Source of the DNA: Ignavibacteriales bacterium
GTDB lineage: Bacteria; Bacteroidota; Ignavibacteria; Ignavibacteriales; Melioribacteraceae
Length of the DNA: 64,000 nucleotides
Assembly (NCBI GenBank): GCA_026390775.1
Contig: JAPLFF010000007.1
Coordinates: forward strand, 124,001 to 188,000
Reading direction: 5' to 3'
The first letter of the stretch is position 1. Every line of letters begins with the position of its first letter. The notes under the pieces are model-generated. The model was given only the letters and a program-made list of their open reading frames with translations, did no database searches and was not told the origin of the DNA. The position numbers and the translations under genes are program-made. Shown here piece by piece: positions 1 to 11,028 of this stretch.

Positions 1-3000
1 GTAAATATTCCGCCTTAAATGATGACTCATAATAACCGGGCGGCTTTTCCGAATCTACAAGTTTTATTACTTCTCTTCCGATTACATCATATACAATAAT
101 TTTTACTTTAGATTGCTGCGGTATAGCAAATCTTATTGTAGTTGTCGGGTTAAATGGATTTGGATAATTTTGGTATAGTTGAAACTCGTCCGGAATTCCA
201 AGCGAAAGTTCTTTAACATCCGTCACTGTTCCTTCAACAGAAATTAGTCTTGTTGCATTGTTGCTCTTTTCACTTCCATCCATTACAGAAAAAACAACTG
301 TCTTAGTTGATTTCGTTGCATCAGTCCCTTTTATATTTTTATACTTTACAGATCTAAAAATATTTTGATAAGTTGCGAAGTCTCCTTGACCGGATAATGT
401 TAAAGTACCGGTTGCCAAATTGTAAAGCGCATTAATATTTTGAGGTGCTTCAAACTGAAGTACATCTTCCCCAACTAGAAAACCTTCTTCAATTTTTACT
501 TCCCCGCTTTGCAGAAATAAATCATCTGAGTCAGAAATAACGATGCTATCACTAACTGTTACCCGATCACTATTAAGTGAATAATTTATTTTACTTTTTT
601 CTATATCTGACAATAATGGTGCGATGTTTCCGGAAGTAAATTTAATTCCCTTAAAAAGAGAGTTGCTATTATCATCACCATCGTTAAATGTAATGTTTAT
701 CGTTCTATTATTTTTGTTCGGGACTATTTTATTGTTCCTATAACTCACAGTGCGAAGCGCTGCTTGATAATTATTAACCGAACCGTGTCCATGCAAACTT
801 AATATACCTTTACTTGAATTCCATTCTCCTGTAATTTGATTTTGATTATTAAAAACCAGTTCATCTTCACCTTCTCGATAATTTTCCGTAATAGAAATTA
901 TCGCGCTACCATTATTATCATCATCAACATCTTCAACAACAATTGTATTAGTTAAAGTATAGAGGCTTTGTTTTATTTTATATTCAATAGGATCAGATTC
1001 AATATTAGATATCACTGGAGGTGTATTGATTGATGTGATTGAAATTTCCCTTGTTGAAACATTGCTGTTGATATTTCCATCGTTGACTGTAAAATTTACT
1101 GTTCTAACATTTTTTTTCGGGTGGTTGCTTACGTTTTTATATTTCACATCACGTATTGCAGTTTGATAATTGGCAAGAGTTGCAGTCCCATTTAAAGTCA
1201 TAGATCCATTTACACTATTCCATTCCCCAGTAATTCCATTTTGATTTGTAAAACTTAATATATCCTCACCGTTTTGATAATTTGTTGTTATCTGAATAAC
1301 CGCGTTTTCAAGGTTCAAATTATCCAAATCATTAACTGTTATTGTAGCTGTAATCTGTTGAGGGAGTTCGCCTTCTGTAAAATCTAATGGTGATGCTTCG
1401 ATTCCGCTCGTTATTGGCGCATAGTTTGGTAAAGTTGCCAATGAAATAGTATTTGAATTACTGCTTGTTCCAGTTGAATTGTTTGATCTGATTCTATAAT
1501 AGAATGAAGTATTTTTGGCAACGGTTGTTATGGAAAAAGCTGTAACATTAGCAACATTCTTATTATTATAACCATCCAACATATTACTGAAACCGGGGTC
1601 GGTTGCAATATCAAGATAATATCTATTAGCACCTATCACATCATCCCAATTAGCAGTAAAACTCGTGCTTGTAATATTAATCGCTGCTTTAGCAGTTGGA
1701 TTTTCTGGGATTGTGATCAACATAATTATATTTGAGTTATCAGAATTGCCCCAAGAATTATATGCTCGTACTCTATAATAGTAATCAGTTCCCGCAGCAA
1801 TATTATTAACAACAAACGATGTAACATTATATACAACTTTATTCTGGTAGCCTGTTACATAATTAACAAATCCGGCATCGGTTGCAACATCAATAAAATA
1901 TCCGGAAGCCCCACCTGATGGTGCATTCCAATTTGCTCTGAAACTACTTTGTTTTATTATTGTTGCATTAACTGCTACAGGTGCAACAGGAAGATTTTTT
2001 ACAATAATAGTATTTGAATTTCCGCTCGTGTTGCTCAAATCATAGGATCTAACTCTATAATAATAACCGCTATTTGGAGTTAAACCGGAAATCGGGAATG
2101 TTGTAACGTTTCCAACATCTTTATTTTGATAACCGGCTACAAACGTACCAGCTCCAAAACTTATATCAGTTGAAACATCTAATCTATATCCTGTTATACT
2201 TATTACCGGATCCCAATTTATTGAAAAACTAGTTTGGGTAACTGCCGTTGCAGATGTTGCATTAGGTACACCTAAAACTGTTATCGTTCCCGAGTTATCA
2301 CTAATTCCGCTTCCATTTGAAGATCTAACTCTATAATAATGAGTTATTTCTCCTGTAATATCAGTGACAGAAAATGTAGTAACGTTGCCAACATCTTTAT
2401 TTTCGTAATTGGTTTCGAATGACCCGGCACCGAATGCTGCATCCGCAGAAACATCTAGATAATATTTAGTTGCATTAATTACTGTATTCCAATTTGAATT
2501 AAAACTAGATCCCCCAGATGAAGTTGCAGAGGTCGCAGTTGGTGCTGAAGGAGATGTTAAAACATTAATTGTGTTTGAATTTCCGCTTGTTCCACTTCCG
2601 TTATATGATCTTACTCTGTAATAATAATTAGTGTTGATGGATAAAATTGTTACTGAATATGTAGTAACGTTACTTACATCTTTATCCTGGTAACCTGCTA
2701 CAAATGTACCGGCACCAAAACCCCCATCAGTCGAAACATCGAGATAATATTTAGTTACACCTGTTACTGGATTCCAATTTGCAGAAAAACTTGTTTCACC
2801 AACTGATGTGGCTGCAGTTGCGGTAGGTACATCCGATAAAGTAAGTGCAGTTATCGAAATGGAATTAGTGCTGGTTCCGCTTCCGTTATATGCTCTAACT
2901 CTATAATAATAATTTGTTCCTCCGGATAATCCTGAAACCACAGATGTTGTCCCTCCAACAACATCTTTATCTTGATAACCTGATACAAATGTCCCAGCAC

Positions 3001-6000
3001 CAAATCCTATATCGGTAGATACATCTAACCGATATCCGTCAGCACCCGTAACAGGATTCCAATTTGCGTTAAAAGTTGTTTCTGCCAGCGATGTTGCCGC
3101 TGTAGCCGTTGGCGATGATGGTAAAGTCAGTAAAGTAATAGTTCCGGAATTTCCGCTTGCACCGCTTCCATTATATGCGCGTACTCTGTAATAATAATTT
3201 GTTCCCCCAGCTAAACTTGTTACTGAATAAGTAGTAACATTCGAAACATCTTTATTATTAAACCCGGCGACAAAACTTGTAAATCCAACATCAGTCGCAA
3301 CATCAAGAGAATAACCTGTTGCACCCGTTGAAGCATCCCAGTTTGCACTAAAACTTGTAGCTGCTAAAGACGTTGCTGTAGTTGTTGTTGGCGTTCCTGG
3401 AAGTGTCAATACAGTTCTTGATCCTGAATTCCCGCTCGTGCCGCTTACATTGTATGATCTCAGACGGTAATAATATGTAGTTCCATTTGTTAAACCTGTC
3501 ACCGAATAAGTTGTCAAATTCCCAACATCTCGATTTTCGAAATTTGTTACAAATGTACCTGCTCCAAAATTCCAATCGGTTGATACATCCAACCTGTAAC
3601 CACCAGCACCTGCCACTGCATTCCAATTTGCCGAAAAACTTGTTTGTGCAATATTTGTTGCTGCATTAGTTGTTGGAACACCTGAAGGATCGACAGCTGT
3701 TGTTAAATTAATTGATGTGGAATTTCCGCTTGTACCAGTTCCATTATACGCTCTTACCCGATAATAATAAGTTGTACTTCCGCTGAGTCCTACAACCGAA
3801 TATGTTGTTACATTACCTACATCGCTGTTATTATAAATTCCAACAAAGCTGATAAAATTTGAAAATGTTGATACATCCAATCTATATCCTGCAGCACCTG
3901 CAGATGAATTCCAATTTGCATTAAAACTAGTATTGATAATTGATGTTGCTGCTGTTGTTGTTGGTACTGCTGGTGCTGATAAAACATTTATTGTTCCAGA
4001 ATTTCCGCTCGTTCCGCTTGCATTATTGGATCTTAATCTATAATAGTAATTAGTATTTGCTGCTAAGCCGGTTACTGAAGAAGTTGTAAAGTTGCCTACA
4101 TCTTTATTATTGTACCCGGCAACAAAACTTGTGAATCCATTATCTGTCGCAACATCCAAATAGTACTTCGCTGCACCTGTTGATGAATTCCAGTTTGTGC
4201 TGAAACTGGATTCGTTGATTGATGATGCAGCAGTTGCTACAGGTGCTACTGGTTTTGTTAATGCAGTTATAGTATTTGAATTTCCACTTGTTCTTCCCCC
4301 GCTGTACGATCTTACTTGATAATAATAAGTTGAACCGCTATTTAACCCGGTTATAGAAAATGTTGTTGCACTACCCACATCTCTATTATTATATCCTCCT
4401 ACAAAGCTTGAAAAACCAACATCAGTTGATACATCAATTTTATATCCATCCGCTCCGTTGCTTGAATTCCAATTTGCAGAAAAACCTGCTTCACCAAGTG
4501 AAGTGGCGACAGTTGCAACTGGAACTGCTGGTGCAATTAAAACTATCATTGTTCCGGAATTGTCACTGGTTCCACTGCCGTTATATGATCTAACACGGTA
4601 ATAATAAGTGTTTCCCGCAGTCAATCCGGATACAGAACGAGTTGTAAAATTGCCAATATCAAAATCATTATATACACCGACAAAACTTGCAAAATTAGAA
4701 ACAGTTGATACATCTAATTTGTATCCTGTTGCGCTCGTAGAAGCATTCCAGTTTGCGCTGAAACTCGCACTTTGTATATTAGTCGCAGAAAGCACATTTG
4801 GATCCGGTGGAAAAGTTAGAACAGTTTGATTATCCGAATTACTGCTTGTTCCGCTTGAGTTGAAAGCGCGTACACGATAATAATAAGTTGTTCCTCTTGT
4901 TAAACCTAAAACAGAAAAAGTAACGGCTGAGCTAACATCTAAATTTTGATACCCGCTGGCATATGTACCTCCAGTAAAATTGCTCGTTGTTGCGACATCC
5001 AAATAATACTTAATAGCACCAACCGAAGGATTCCAATTGGCAGTGAAACTTGTTTTTGCAACTGATGTCGCACTTGTAGATGTTGGTGCTGAAGGCAAAG
5101 TTAATGCTGTAAATGTTTCGGAATTATTGCTCACTCCACTTCCATTATACGCTCGGATCCTATAGTAGTAAGTTGTTCCACCTGATAAACCTGTTACAGA
5201 ATAAGATGTAACATTTAGAACATCTTCATTATTAAATCCTACAACAAAACTTGTAAACCCAACATCAGTCGCAACATCAAGATAATAGCCTGTTGCACCG
5301 ATAGAAGAATTCCAATTTGCGCTGAAGCTGTTATTTGTTAGGGCTGTTGCAAATGTTGTTGATGGTTTATGCGGAACTGTTAATGGCGTAATTGTTGAAG
5401 AACTTTCGCCAGTACCACTTCCGTTTTTTGCTCTTACTCTATAATAATAAGTAGTGCCTCCTGTTAATCCTGTAATTGAATATGTAATTACATTATTTAC
5501 ATATTTATTATTGAACCCAGTTACAAAAGTTGTAAAACCATTGTCGGTTGCTACATCAATGTAATAACCTGTTGCACTTGTTGTAGCATTCCAGTTTGCG
5601 TCAAAACTAATTTCAGAAACAGATGATGCTATAGTTGCTGTCGGTGCATCGGGCAATGTAATTACGTTTATAGTTCCAGAGGTTCCAAGTTCTCCCCCGC
5701 CATTATACGCTTTAACTCTATAATAATAATTAGTTCCTTTAGATAATCCGGTAACTGAAAACGTTATTACATTATTTACATCTTGATCATCATAACCGAT
5801 TACAAAAGTACCTACACCAAAACCGGGATCGGTTGATACATCTAATCTGTAACCTGTAGCACCGCCATATGCATTCCAATTTGCATCGAAGCTTATACCT
5901 GTTATTGTTGTTGCCGCTGTAGCTATTACAGTACCGCCGGCAAGAGTTGTGGGATTGATACTCCCAGAGTTTACACTCGTACCACCTGTGTTGTAAGCTC

Positions 6001-9000
6001 TTATGTGGTAATAATACGGAGTGCTTCCTGTTAAACCTGTAACAACATAAGTAACAACATTGCCTACATCTCTATTGTTAAAACCGGCAACAAAATTTCC
6101 ACCACCAAAATTTACATCTGTTGAAACATCAAGGTAATAACCGGTTGCACCTGTTGATGCTGACCAGTTTGCATCGAAGTTTGTTGCTGCAACTGCAGAA
6201 GCTGCTTGTTCTGCCGGAGCCAAAGGAATTGTTTTAACCAGGATCTTGTTTGAATTTCCACTTGTTCCACTTGCATTAAAGGCCCTGACACGATAGTAAT
6301 ATATATTTCCTGCTGTTAAATTTGTACTGACAGAATTTGTTACAACATTACCAACATCAACATTATTCCAAGCGGTAACAAAGGTTGAAAAATCGGAAAC
6401 CGTTGATACATCAAGATAATATTTGGTAGCACCAGTAACAGAATTCCAATTTGCAGAAAAGCTTGTTGTTGCTATATTCGATGCCGGTGTCACTGCAGGT
6501 ATAGAAACAAGATTTGCGAGAGTAGTTGGATTTTCATTCCCCGAATCATCGCTCGTTCCTCCTGTATTATATGCTCTTACTCTATAAAAATATCCGGTAC
6601 TTGCCGATAGTCCTGTAACTGAATATGTTGTAACATCTCCAATATTTTTGCCGCTAAATCCGGCAACTAAACTTGAAAACCCTATGTCGGTTGCAACATC
6701 AAGATAATATCCAATTGCACCGACTGATGAATTCCAGTTTGCAGCAAAGCTATTATTTGTAATTGATGATGCTGCAAGTTCAACCGGCGCAGGTGGAATG
6801 GTCACTACTGTTATTGTGCTGGAATTCATACCTGTGCCGCTGGTGTTGTATGTACGCACGCGGTAGTAATAAGTATTTCCAGCTGTTAATCCTGGAACAG
6901 AATAAGTTGTAACATTGCTTACGTCTTTATTATTAAAACCTGCTACAAAACTTGTGAAAATATTATCGGTTGCAACATCAAGATAATAACCTGTAGCCCC
7001 AGTTGCCGAATTCCAATTAGCGGAAAAACTTGTTCCGGTTATCAATGTTGCCGGAGTAACAATTGGTGCTGGTGAAAGAGTTTTTACCGACCGTGTATTT
7101 GAATTTCCGCTTGTACCACCAACATTATATGCTCTAACCCGGTAATAATATGTAATCCCTCTAGACAATCCGGTTACTTCGAATGAAGTAACGTTTCCCA
7201 CATCAATATTATTATAACCGGTTACAAAACTTCCAAATAAATTATCTGTAGAAACATCTAGCGTATAACCGCTTGCACCGGTAACAGAACTCCAATTTGA
7301 AGTGAATCTTGTTGGTTCGATTAACGTTGCTGCATTTGCTGTTGGCGCTGTTGATACAGTTGAGACTGTGATAACTCCTGAATTTCCACTTGTACCTCCG
7401 GTATTGTACGCACGAATCCTGTAATAATAGGTTGTACCTTCAACCAAATTTGTATTCACAGATGAAGTTGTAACTTTACCAACATCTTTATTTTGATAAC
7501 CAGATACAAAAGAACCAAAACCTGCACTTGTTGATACATCTAAACGGTAACCGGTAGCACTCGCTGAAGAATTCCAGTTTGCATCGAAACTTGTAGTACT
7601 TATTGCAGTTGCTTCTGTTTCAATTGGCGCTTTGGGGATAGTTACCAAATTTATCGTACCAGAGTTTGTACTCGTTCCGCCAGCACTGTATGCACGAACG
7701 CGGTAATAATATGTACTACCTTCAACCAAATAAGTATTAACCGAAAAAGTTATAACATTACCAACATCTTTATTCTGGTAACCAGTTACAAAAGTACCTG
7801 CGCCGAAACCGACGTCTGTCGAAACATCTAAACGGTAACCTGTAGCTCCTGCCGAAGAATCCCAATTTGCATCGAAACTTGTTTGTGTAATTGAAGTGGC
7901 TGCTGTTGCTGTCGGAACAGCAGGTGCTGTTAGCTGCGTTATGTTTCCCGAATTTCCACTTGTTCCATTTCCGTTATAAGCTCTTACTCTATAATAATAA
8001 GTTGTATTTGCCAATAGACCTGTTACAGAACATGATGTACCAACAACATCTTTATCTAGGAAACCAACAACAAAATTTCCGATACCAAAATTTATATCTG
8101 TTGAAACATCAAGCCGGTATCCGGTTGCTGAAAGTGATGTATTCCAGTTTGCGTTAAAACTTGCTTCGGTAATACTAGTTGCTGCAACAGCAGTAGGATT
8201 TGGTGGAATAGTAACCAAATCAATTGTGTTTGAGTTACCGCTAGTTCCACTTATATTGTTAGCACGCACACGGTAATAATATATTGTTCCAGCCGTTAGA
8301 TTTGTATTTACAGAAAATGTTGTTACTCCTCCAACATCTCTGTTTTCATAATTCGTTACAAATGTTCCAGCAGCAAAACCCGAATTAGTGGATACATCTA
8401 AATAATATTTTGCAGCTCCTGTGGATGCATCCCAGTTTGCAGAAAAACTTGTTTGTGTCCATGCCGTTGCCGCAATAGCAGTTGGATTTGGCGGAATTAA
8501 TAAAACTGTTATCACTCCAGAATTGCCGCTCGTTCCACCGGCATTGTTTGCACGAACTCTGTAATAATATGTTGTTCCACCTGAAAGATTTGTATTTACT
8601 GAAAATGTTGATACGTTGCCGACATCTTTGTTTTCGTAATCAGTTACATAAGTTCCTGCACCAAAACCGACATCGGTTGATACATCCAAATAATATTTTG
8701 TTGCACCAGTTGATGCATTCCAGTTTGCATTGAAACTTGTTATTTGAATATTCGATGCGGCAGTAGTTGTTGGATTTGGCGGAATTGTAATTAAACTTAT
8801 TGTATTTGAATTACTTCCTGTACCACTTGCACTATAAGCTTTTACACGGTAATAATATGTTGTTCCAGCAAGCAGACTTGTATTTACAGAATGAGTAATA
8901 ACATTTCCAACATCAAGATTTTGAAAACCTGTTACAAAAGTTCCAGCGCCAAACCCAGCATCTGTTGCTACATCCAATCTATATCCAGTTGACCCGGCAG

Positions 9001-9814
9001 ATGCATCCCAGTTTGCCGAAAAACTTGTTTGTGTTATTGTGGATGCTGAAGTTGCTGTTGAAGCTGCCGGTGCTGTTAAAACAGTTATAGTTCCCGAATT
9101 ACTACTCACACCGCTTCCATTATAAGCTCTGATTCTATAATAATAAGTCGAATTCCCGGAAAGACCTGTAACCGAGTACGCTGTCACATTATCAACATCT
9201 TTGTTTTCAAATCCAGCAACAAAAGTTCCTGCGTTAAATCCTATTGTTGTTGAGACATCCAGCCGATAGCCTGTTGCACCAGTTATGCTATTCCAATTAG
9301 CATTAAAACTTAGATCGGTCATTCCTGTTGCTGCAGTCGCAACCGGATTTGGAGGAGCCATCATAACTGTAATTACATTTGAATAACCTGTTATGCCGTC
9401 TATGTCATATGCTCTTAGGCGATAGTAATAAGTTGATCCTGCAGACAAATTTGTACTTACAGAATAAGTAATAACGTTACCTACATCCAAATTTTGATAA
9501 CCTGTTACAAACGTTCCGAAGTTTGGATCTGTAGATACATCTAATTTATATCCAGTGGCTCCAACTGAGGAATTCCAATTTGCATTAAAACTTGTTTGTG
9601 TTACAGATGTGGCTGCTGTTGCAACCGGGTCAAATGTAATAGATCTTGCGTTAAAAGTACCGGCATTTGTCAGCGTTCCGTCTCTATATCCGGCAGTAAC
9701 AGCGCTTCCAGTACCTATGCTTATCGAGGTACCAGGATTAATAGTAATCGTACTTTGTGCATATGTCCATTGAACTGCAACAAAACAAATCAATAAAAAA
9801 AAATATTTCTTCAT
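1..9814 (-). CDS. Giant secreted fibronectin-III repeat protein with T9SS sorting signal (3' end outside window)
   Basis: One reading frame is open from an ATG at 9814 (RBS-like AAGGGA just upstream) to base 1, at least 3271 codons; I checked that repeat motifs at 9577, 5035 and 1648 and the C-terminal motif near base 60 share this frame. Residues 1-20 are a signal peptide ending YAQ. From about residue 65 to 2795 there are about 29 tandem repeats of about 94 residues, each with a core like SFNANWN, GATGYRLDVS and TYYYRVRAY, typical of fibronectin type III. Residues about 2795-3190 form three beta-sandwich modules of about 125 residues with GEDxLxF and LRTVxYxN motifs, seen in cadherin-like bacterial surface proteins. 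The end has YQNYPNPFNPTT and then EKPPGYYE, the beginning of a type A T9SS C-terminal domain; only the last 25-30 residues are missing. Likely a long secreted or surface-anchored fibre or adhesin; ligand unknown. Confidence 0.9.
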   Translation of the reverse strand, partial: MKKYFFLLICFVAVQWTYAQSTITINPGTSISIGTGSAVTAGYRDGTLTNAGTFNARSITFDPVATAATSVTQTSFNANWNSSVGATGYKLDVSTDPNFGTFVTGYQNLDVGNVITYSVSTNLSAGSTYYYRLRAYDIDGITGYSNVITVMMAPPNPVATAATGMTDLSFNANWNSITGATGYRLDVSTTIGFNAGTFVAGFENKDVDNVTAYSVTGLSGNSTYYYRIRAYNGSGVSSNSGTITVLTAPAASTATSASTITQTSFSANWDASAGSTGYRLDVATDAGFGAGTFVTGFQNLDVGNVITHSVNTSLLAGTTYYYRVKAYSASGTGSNSNTISLITIPPNPTTTAASNIQITSFNANWNASTGATKYYLDVSTDVGFGAGTYVTDYENKDVGNVSTFSVNTNLSGGTTYYYRVRANNAGGTSGNSGVITVLLIPPNPTAIAATAWTQTSFSANWDASTGAAKYYLDVSTNSGFAAGTFVTNYENRDVGGVTTFSVNTNLTAGTIYYYRVRANNISGTSGNSNTIDLVTIPPNPTAVAATSITEASFNANWNTSLSATGYRLDVSTDINFGIGNFVVGFLDKDVVGTSCSVTGLLANTTYYYRVRAYNGNGTSGNSGNITQLTAPAVPTATAATSITQTSFDANWDSSAGATGYRLDVSTDVGFGAGTFVTGYQNKDVGNVITFSVNTYLVEGSTYYYRVRAYSAGGTSTNSGTINLVTIPKAPIETEATAISTTSFDANWNSSASATGYRLDVSTSAGFGSFVSGYQNKDVGKVTTSSVNTNLVEGTTYYYRIRAYNTGGTSGNSGVITVSTVSTAPTANAATLIEPTRFTSNWSSVTGASGYTLDVSTDNLFGSFVTGYNNIDVGNVTSFEVTGLSRGITYYYRVRAYNVGGTSGNSNTRSVKTLSPAPIVTPATLITGTSFSANWNSATGATGYYLDVATDNIFTSFVAGFNNKDVSNVTTYSVPGLTAGNTYYYRVRTYNTSGTGMNSSTITVVTIPPAPVELAASSITNNSFAANWNSSVGAIGYYLDVATDIGFSSLVAGFSGKNIGDVTTYSVTGLSASTGYFYRVRAYNTGGTSDDSGNENPTTLANLVSIPAVTPASNIATTSFSANWNSVTGATKYYLDVSTVSDFSTFVTAWNNVDVGNVVTNSVSTNLTAGNIYYYRVRAFNASGTSGNSNKILVKTIPLAPAEQAASAVAATNFDANWSASTGATGYYLDVSTDVNFGGGNFVAGFNNRDVGNVVTYVVTGLTGSTPYYYHIRAYNTGGTSVNSGSINPTTLAGGTVIATAATTITGISFDANWNAYGGATGYRLDVSTDPGFGVGTFVIGYDDQDVNNVITFSVTGLSKGTNYYYRVKAYNGGGELGTSGTINVITLPDAPTATIASSVSEISFDANWNATTSATGYYIDVATDNGFTTFVTGFNNKYVNNVITYSITGLTGGTTYYYRVRAKNGSGTGESSSTITPLTVPHKPSTTFATALTNNSFSANWNSSIGATGYYLDVATDVGFTSFVVGFNNEDVLNVTSYSVTGLSGGTTYYYRIRAYNGSGVSNNSETFTALTLPSAPTSTSATSVAKTSFTANWNPSVGAIKYYLDVATTSNFTGGTYASGYQNLDVSSAVTFSVLGLTRGTTYYYRVRAFNSSGTSSNSDNQTVLTFPPDPNVLSATNIQSASFSANWNASTSATGYKLDVSTVSNFASFVGVYNDFDIGNFTTRSVSGLTAGNTYYYRVRSYNGSGTSDNSGTMIVLIAPAVPVATVATSLGEAGFSANWNSSNGADGYKIDVSTDVGFSSFVGGYNNRDVGSATTFSITGLNSGSTYYYQVRSYSGGRTSGNSNTITALTKPVAPVATAASSINESSFSTNWNSSTGAAKYYLDVATDNGFTSFVAGYNNKDVGNFTTSSVTGLAANTNYYYRLRSNNASGTSGNSGTINVLSAPAVPTTTAATSIINTSFNANWNSSAGAAGYRLDVSTFSNFISFVGIYNNSDVGNVTTYSVVGLSGSTTYYYRVRAYNGTGTSGNSTSINLTTAVDPSGVPTTNAATNIAQTSFSANWNAVAGAGGYRLDVSTDWNFGAGTFVTNFENRDVGNLTTYSVTGLTNGTTYYYRLRSYNVSGTSGNSGSRTVLTLPGTPTTTTATSLAATSFSANWDASTGATGYSLDVATDVGFTSFVAGFNNKDVSNVTTYSVTSLAGGTNYYYRVRAYNGSGASGNSGTITLLTLPSSPTATAATSLAETTFNANWNPVTGADGYRLDVSTDIGFGAGTFVSGYQDKDVVGGTTSVVSGLSGGTNYYYRVRAYNGSGTSTNSISITALTLSDVPTATAATSVGETSFSANWNPVTGVTKYYLDVSTDGGFGAGTFVAGYQDKDVSNVTTYSVTILSINTNYYYRVRSYNGSGTSGNSNTINVLTSPSAPTATSATSSGGSSFNSNWNTVINATKYYLDVSADAAFGAGSFETNYENKDVGNVTTFSVTDITGEITHYYRVRSSNGSGISDNSGTITVLGVPNATSATAVTQTSFSINWDPVISITGYRLDVSTDISFGAGTFVAGYQNKDVGNVTTFPISGLTPNSGYYYRVRSYDLSNTSGNSNTIIVKNLPVAPVAVNATIIKQSSFRANWNAPSGGASGYFIDVATDAGFVNYVTGYQNKVVYNVTSFVVNNIAAGTDYYYRVRAYNSWGNSDNSNIIMLITIPENPTAKAAINITSTSFTANWDDVIGANRYYLDIATDPGFSNMLDGYNNKNVANVTAFSITTVAKNTSFYYRIRSNNSTGTSSNSNTISLATLPNYAPITSGIEASPLDFTEGELPQQITATITVNDLDNLNLENAVIQITTNYQNGEDILSFTNQNGITGEWNSVNGSMTLNGTATLANYQTAIRDVKYKNVSNHPKKNVRTVNFTVNDGNINSNVSTREISITSINTPPVISNIESDPIEYKIKQSLYTLTNTIVVEDVDDDNNGSAIISITENYREGEDELVFNNQNQITGEWNSSKGILSLHGHGSVNNYQAALRTVSYRNNKIVPNKNNRTINITFNDGDDNSNSLFKGIKFTSGNIAPLLSDIEKSKINYSLNSDRVTVSDSIVISDSDDLFLQSGEVKIEEGFLVGEDVLQFEAPQNINALYNLATGTLTLSGQGDFATYQNIFRSVKYKNIKGTDATKSTKTVVFSVMDGSEKSNNATRLISVEGTVTDVKELSLGIPDEFQLYQNYPNPFNPTTTIRFAIPQQSKVKIIVYDVIGREVIKLVDSEKPPGYYESSFKAEYL

Positions 9815-9840
9815 TCCCTTTCTAGCTAATCAGCAAATTT

Positions 9841-11028
9841 TTATTTAGAAATTAATGCAACATCTTCCTTTTCATTTTTCGCTTTTACAATTTTTAATTC
9901 TGCTTTCAGTTTTCTCAATTCCAAAAGTTCATCGCTTACCTTACTAACATTCGAAAGTTGTTCTTTCAACTTTTCATTTTCTGAAATAAGCTTTTCGTTT
10001 TGTTCAATAATTTTTTGCATTGTGGTTTTCATTTCGGAAGTTCTTTCTTCAAGCGCCTTAACTCCAGCCATATTTACACCGTCTATACATATGGAGTTTA
10101 TTCCAAGACTATCCGTTCCGCTTAGCTGGAACGCAGAATAAAAATCCTGAGCCATCGGGCCTATATACTTTTCATTAACATCCGTCTTTTTATAATTCCA
10201 TTTTGTAATTGGTATGTTTCTTATTTTTTTGAGGAGCCATTCACCATCTATTTTTTCAAAATTTTCTTTTTTATTACGATCACAATAATTCGACCAACCG
10301 CTTTGACCATGCCTCATATAAACACCCGAGGTTGAATCTGGGTAAGAACTCCATAAGCGGTAACCACCTATAAAACGCATTGTTAATTGATTGTCTGCAG
10401 CAGAGTATGCTGTTTGAAAATATGCATCGTCTCCAATAACCATAGAGCCGTCTCTACCATTTGTATTGGCACCGCTGCCAATTGCAATAGAATAAATTCC
10501 GGTAGCATATGCCTGTGTACCAATGGCAATTGCATGAGATGCGGTTGCCTGGCTATATGACCCAAGAGAAAGGGAATAATCTCCGGTTGCTTGATTATAT
10601 GCCCCGATAGCAGTAGAAGCCACAGCTGAAGCACGCGGCTGATACCCCATAGCTATTGAATACAATGCCATCTTCGGATACGAGGTGCCGTCGTCATCCC
10701 AATAAGATGTTTCTGCCATGCCCACTCTAAACGCTCCTTTTCTTGGATACCAATGCATTCTTAAACCGGCACCAAGTGCTCGAATAGTTCCGGAATTTAT
10801 TGTTCCTCTTACAAGCAGTCCGTCTGTTCCGCCAATTTCTAGCTGGGCTCGTGGGTCCGTTGCATTGGTTCCTATTCCGACTAAACCAGTGGATTGTTTA
10901 ACAGTGAAATAGGTATTGGCACCATTTATAATAGAGAAAATTCCACCGGCTGCAAGAGTGTTAACAATATTTTGTGCAGATATTACTGCAGAAAAAAATA
11001 TTAACAAGAAAAAAATAGATTTCTTCAT
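9841..11028 (-). CDS. Secreted YadA-head-like protein with C-terminal S74 intramolecular chaperone domain
   Basis: 395 residues with a signal peptide (cleavage near ISAQ, residues 16-19). Residues about 120-205 hold repeats of the type AIGxxxxAxGxYSxAIG, the left-handed roll of trimeric YadA-like heads. Residues about 248-330 match the peptidase S74 / endosialidase chaperone domain (DRNKKENF, PITKWNYK, IGPMAQDFYSAF), followed by a coiled coil to about 385. S74 domains trimerise fibres and usually cut themselves off at a Ser-Asp pair; here the pair is Cys249-Asp250, so cleavage is uncertain. It lies 26 bp upstream of the giant repeat gene on the same strand, so they may be co-transcribed. Related proteins are common in Ignavibacteria and other Bacteroidota relatives; exact role unknown. 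Confidence 0.82.
   Translation of the reverse strand: MKKSIFFLLIFFSAVISAQNIVNTLAAGGIFSIINGANTYFTVKQSTGLVGIGTNATDPRAQLEIGGTDGLLVRGTINSGTIRALGAGLRMHWYPRKGAFRVGMAETSYWDDDGTSYPKMALYSIAMGYQPRASAVASTAIGAYNQATGDYSLSLGSYSQATASHAIAIGTQAYATGIYSIAIGSGANTNGRDGSMVIGDDAYFQTAYSAADNQLTMRFIGGYRLWSSYPDSTSGVYMRHGQSGWSNYCDRNKKENFEKIDGEWLLKKIRNIPITKWNYKKTDVNEKYIGPMAQDFYSAFQLSGTDSLGINSICIDGVNMAGVKALEERTSEMKTTMQKIIEQNEKLISENEKLKEQLSNVSKVSDELLELRKLKAELKIVKAKNEKEDVALISK

Noticed and set aside
1640-9600. CRISPR array suggested by regular repeats
   Set aside because: The period is about 283 bp, the repeat is divergent and coding in one frame; no short identical repeats with unique spacers.
1-9800. Several plus-strand and out-of-frame minus-strand reading frames of 60-92 codons within the repeat region
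   Set aside because: They lie antisense or out of frame to the long FN3 repeat gene and have only low-complexity, repeat-derived sequence.
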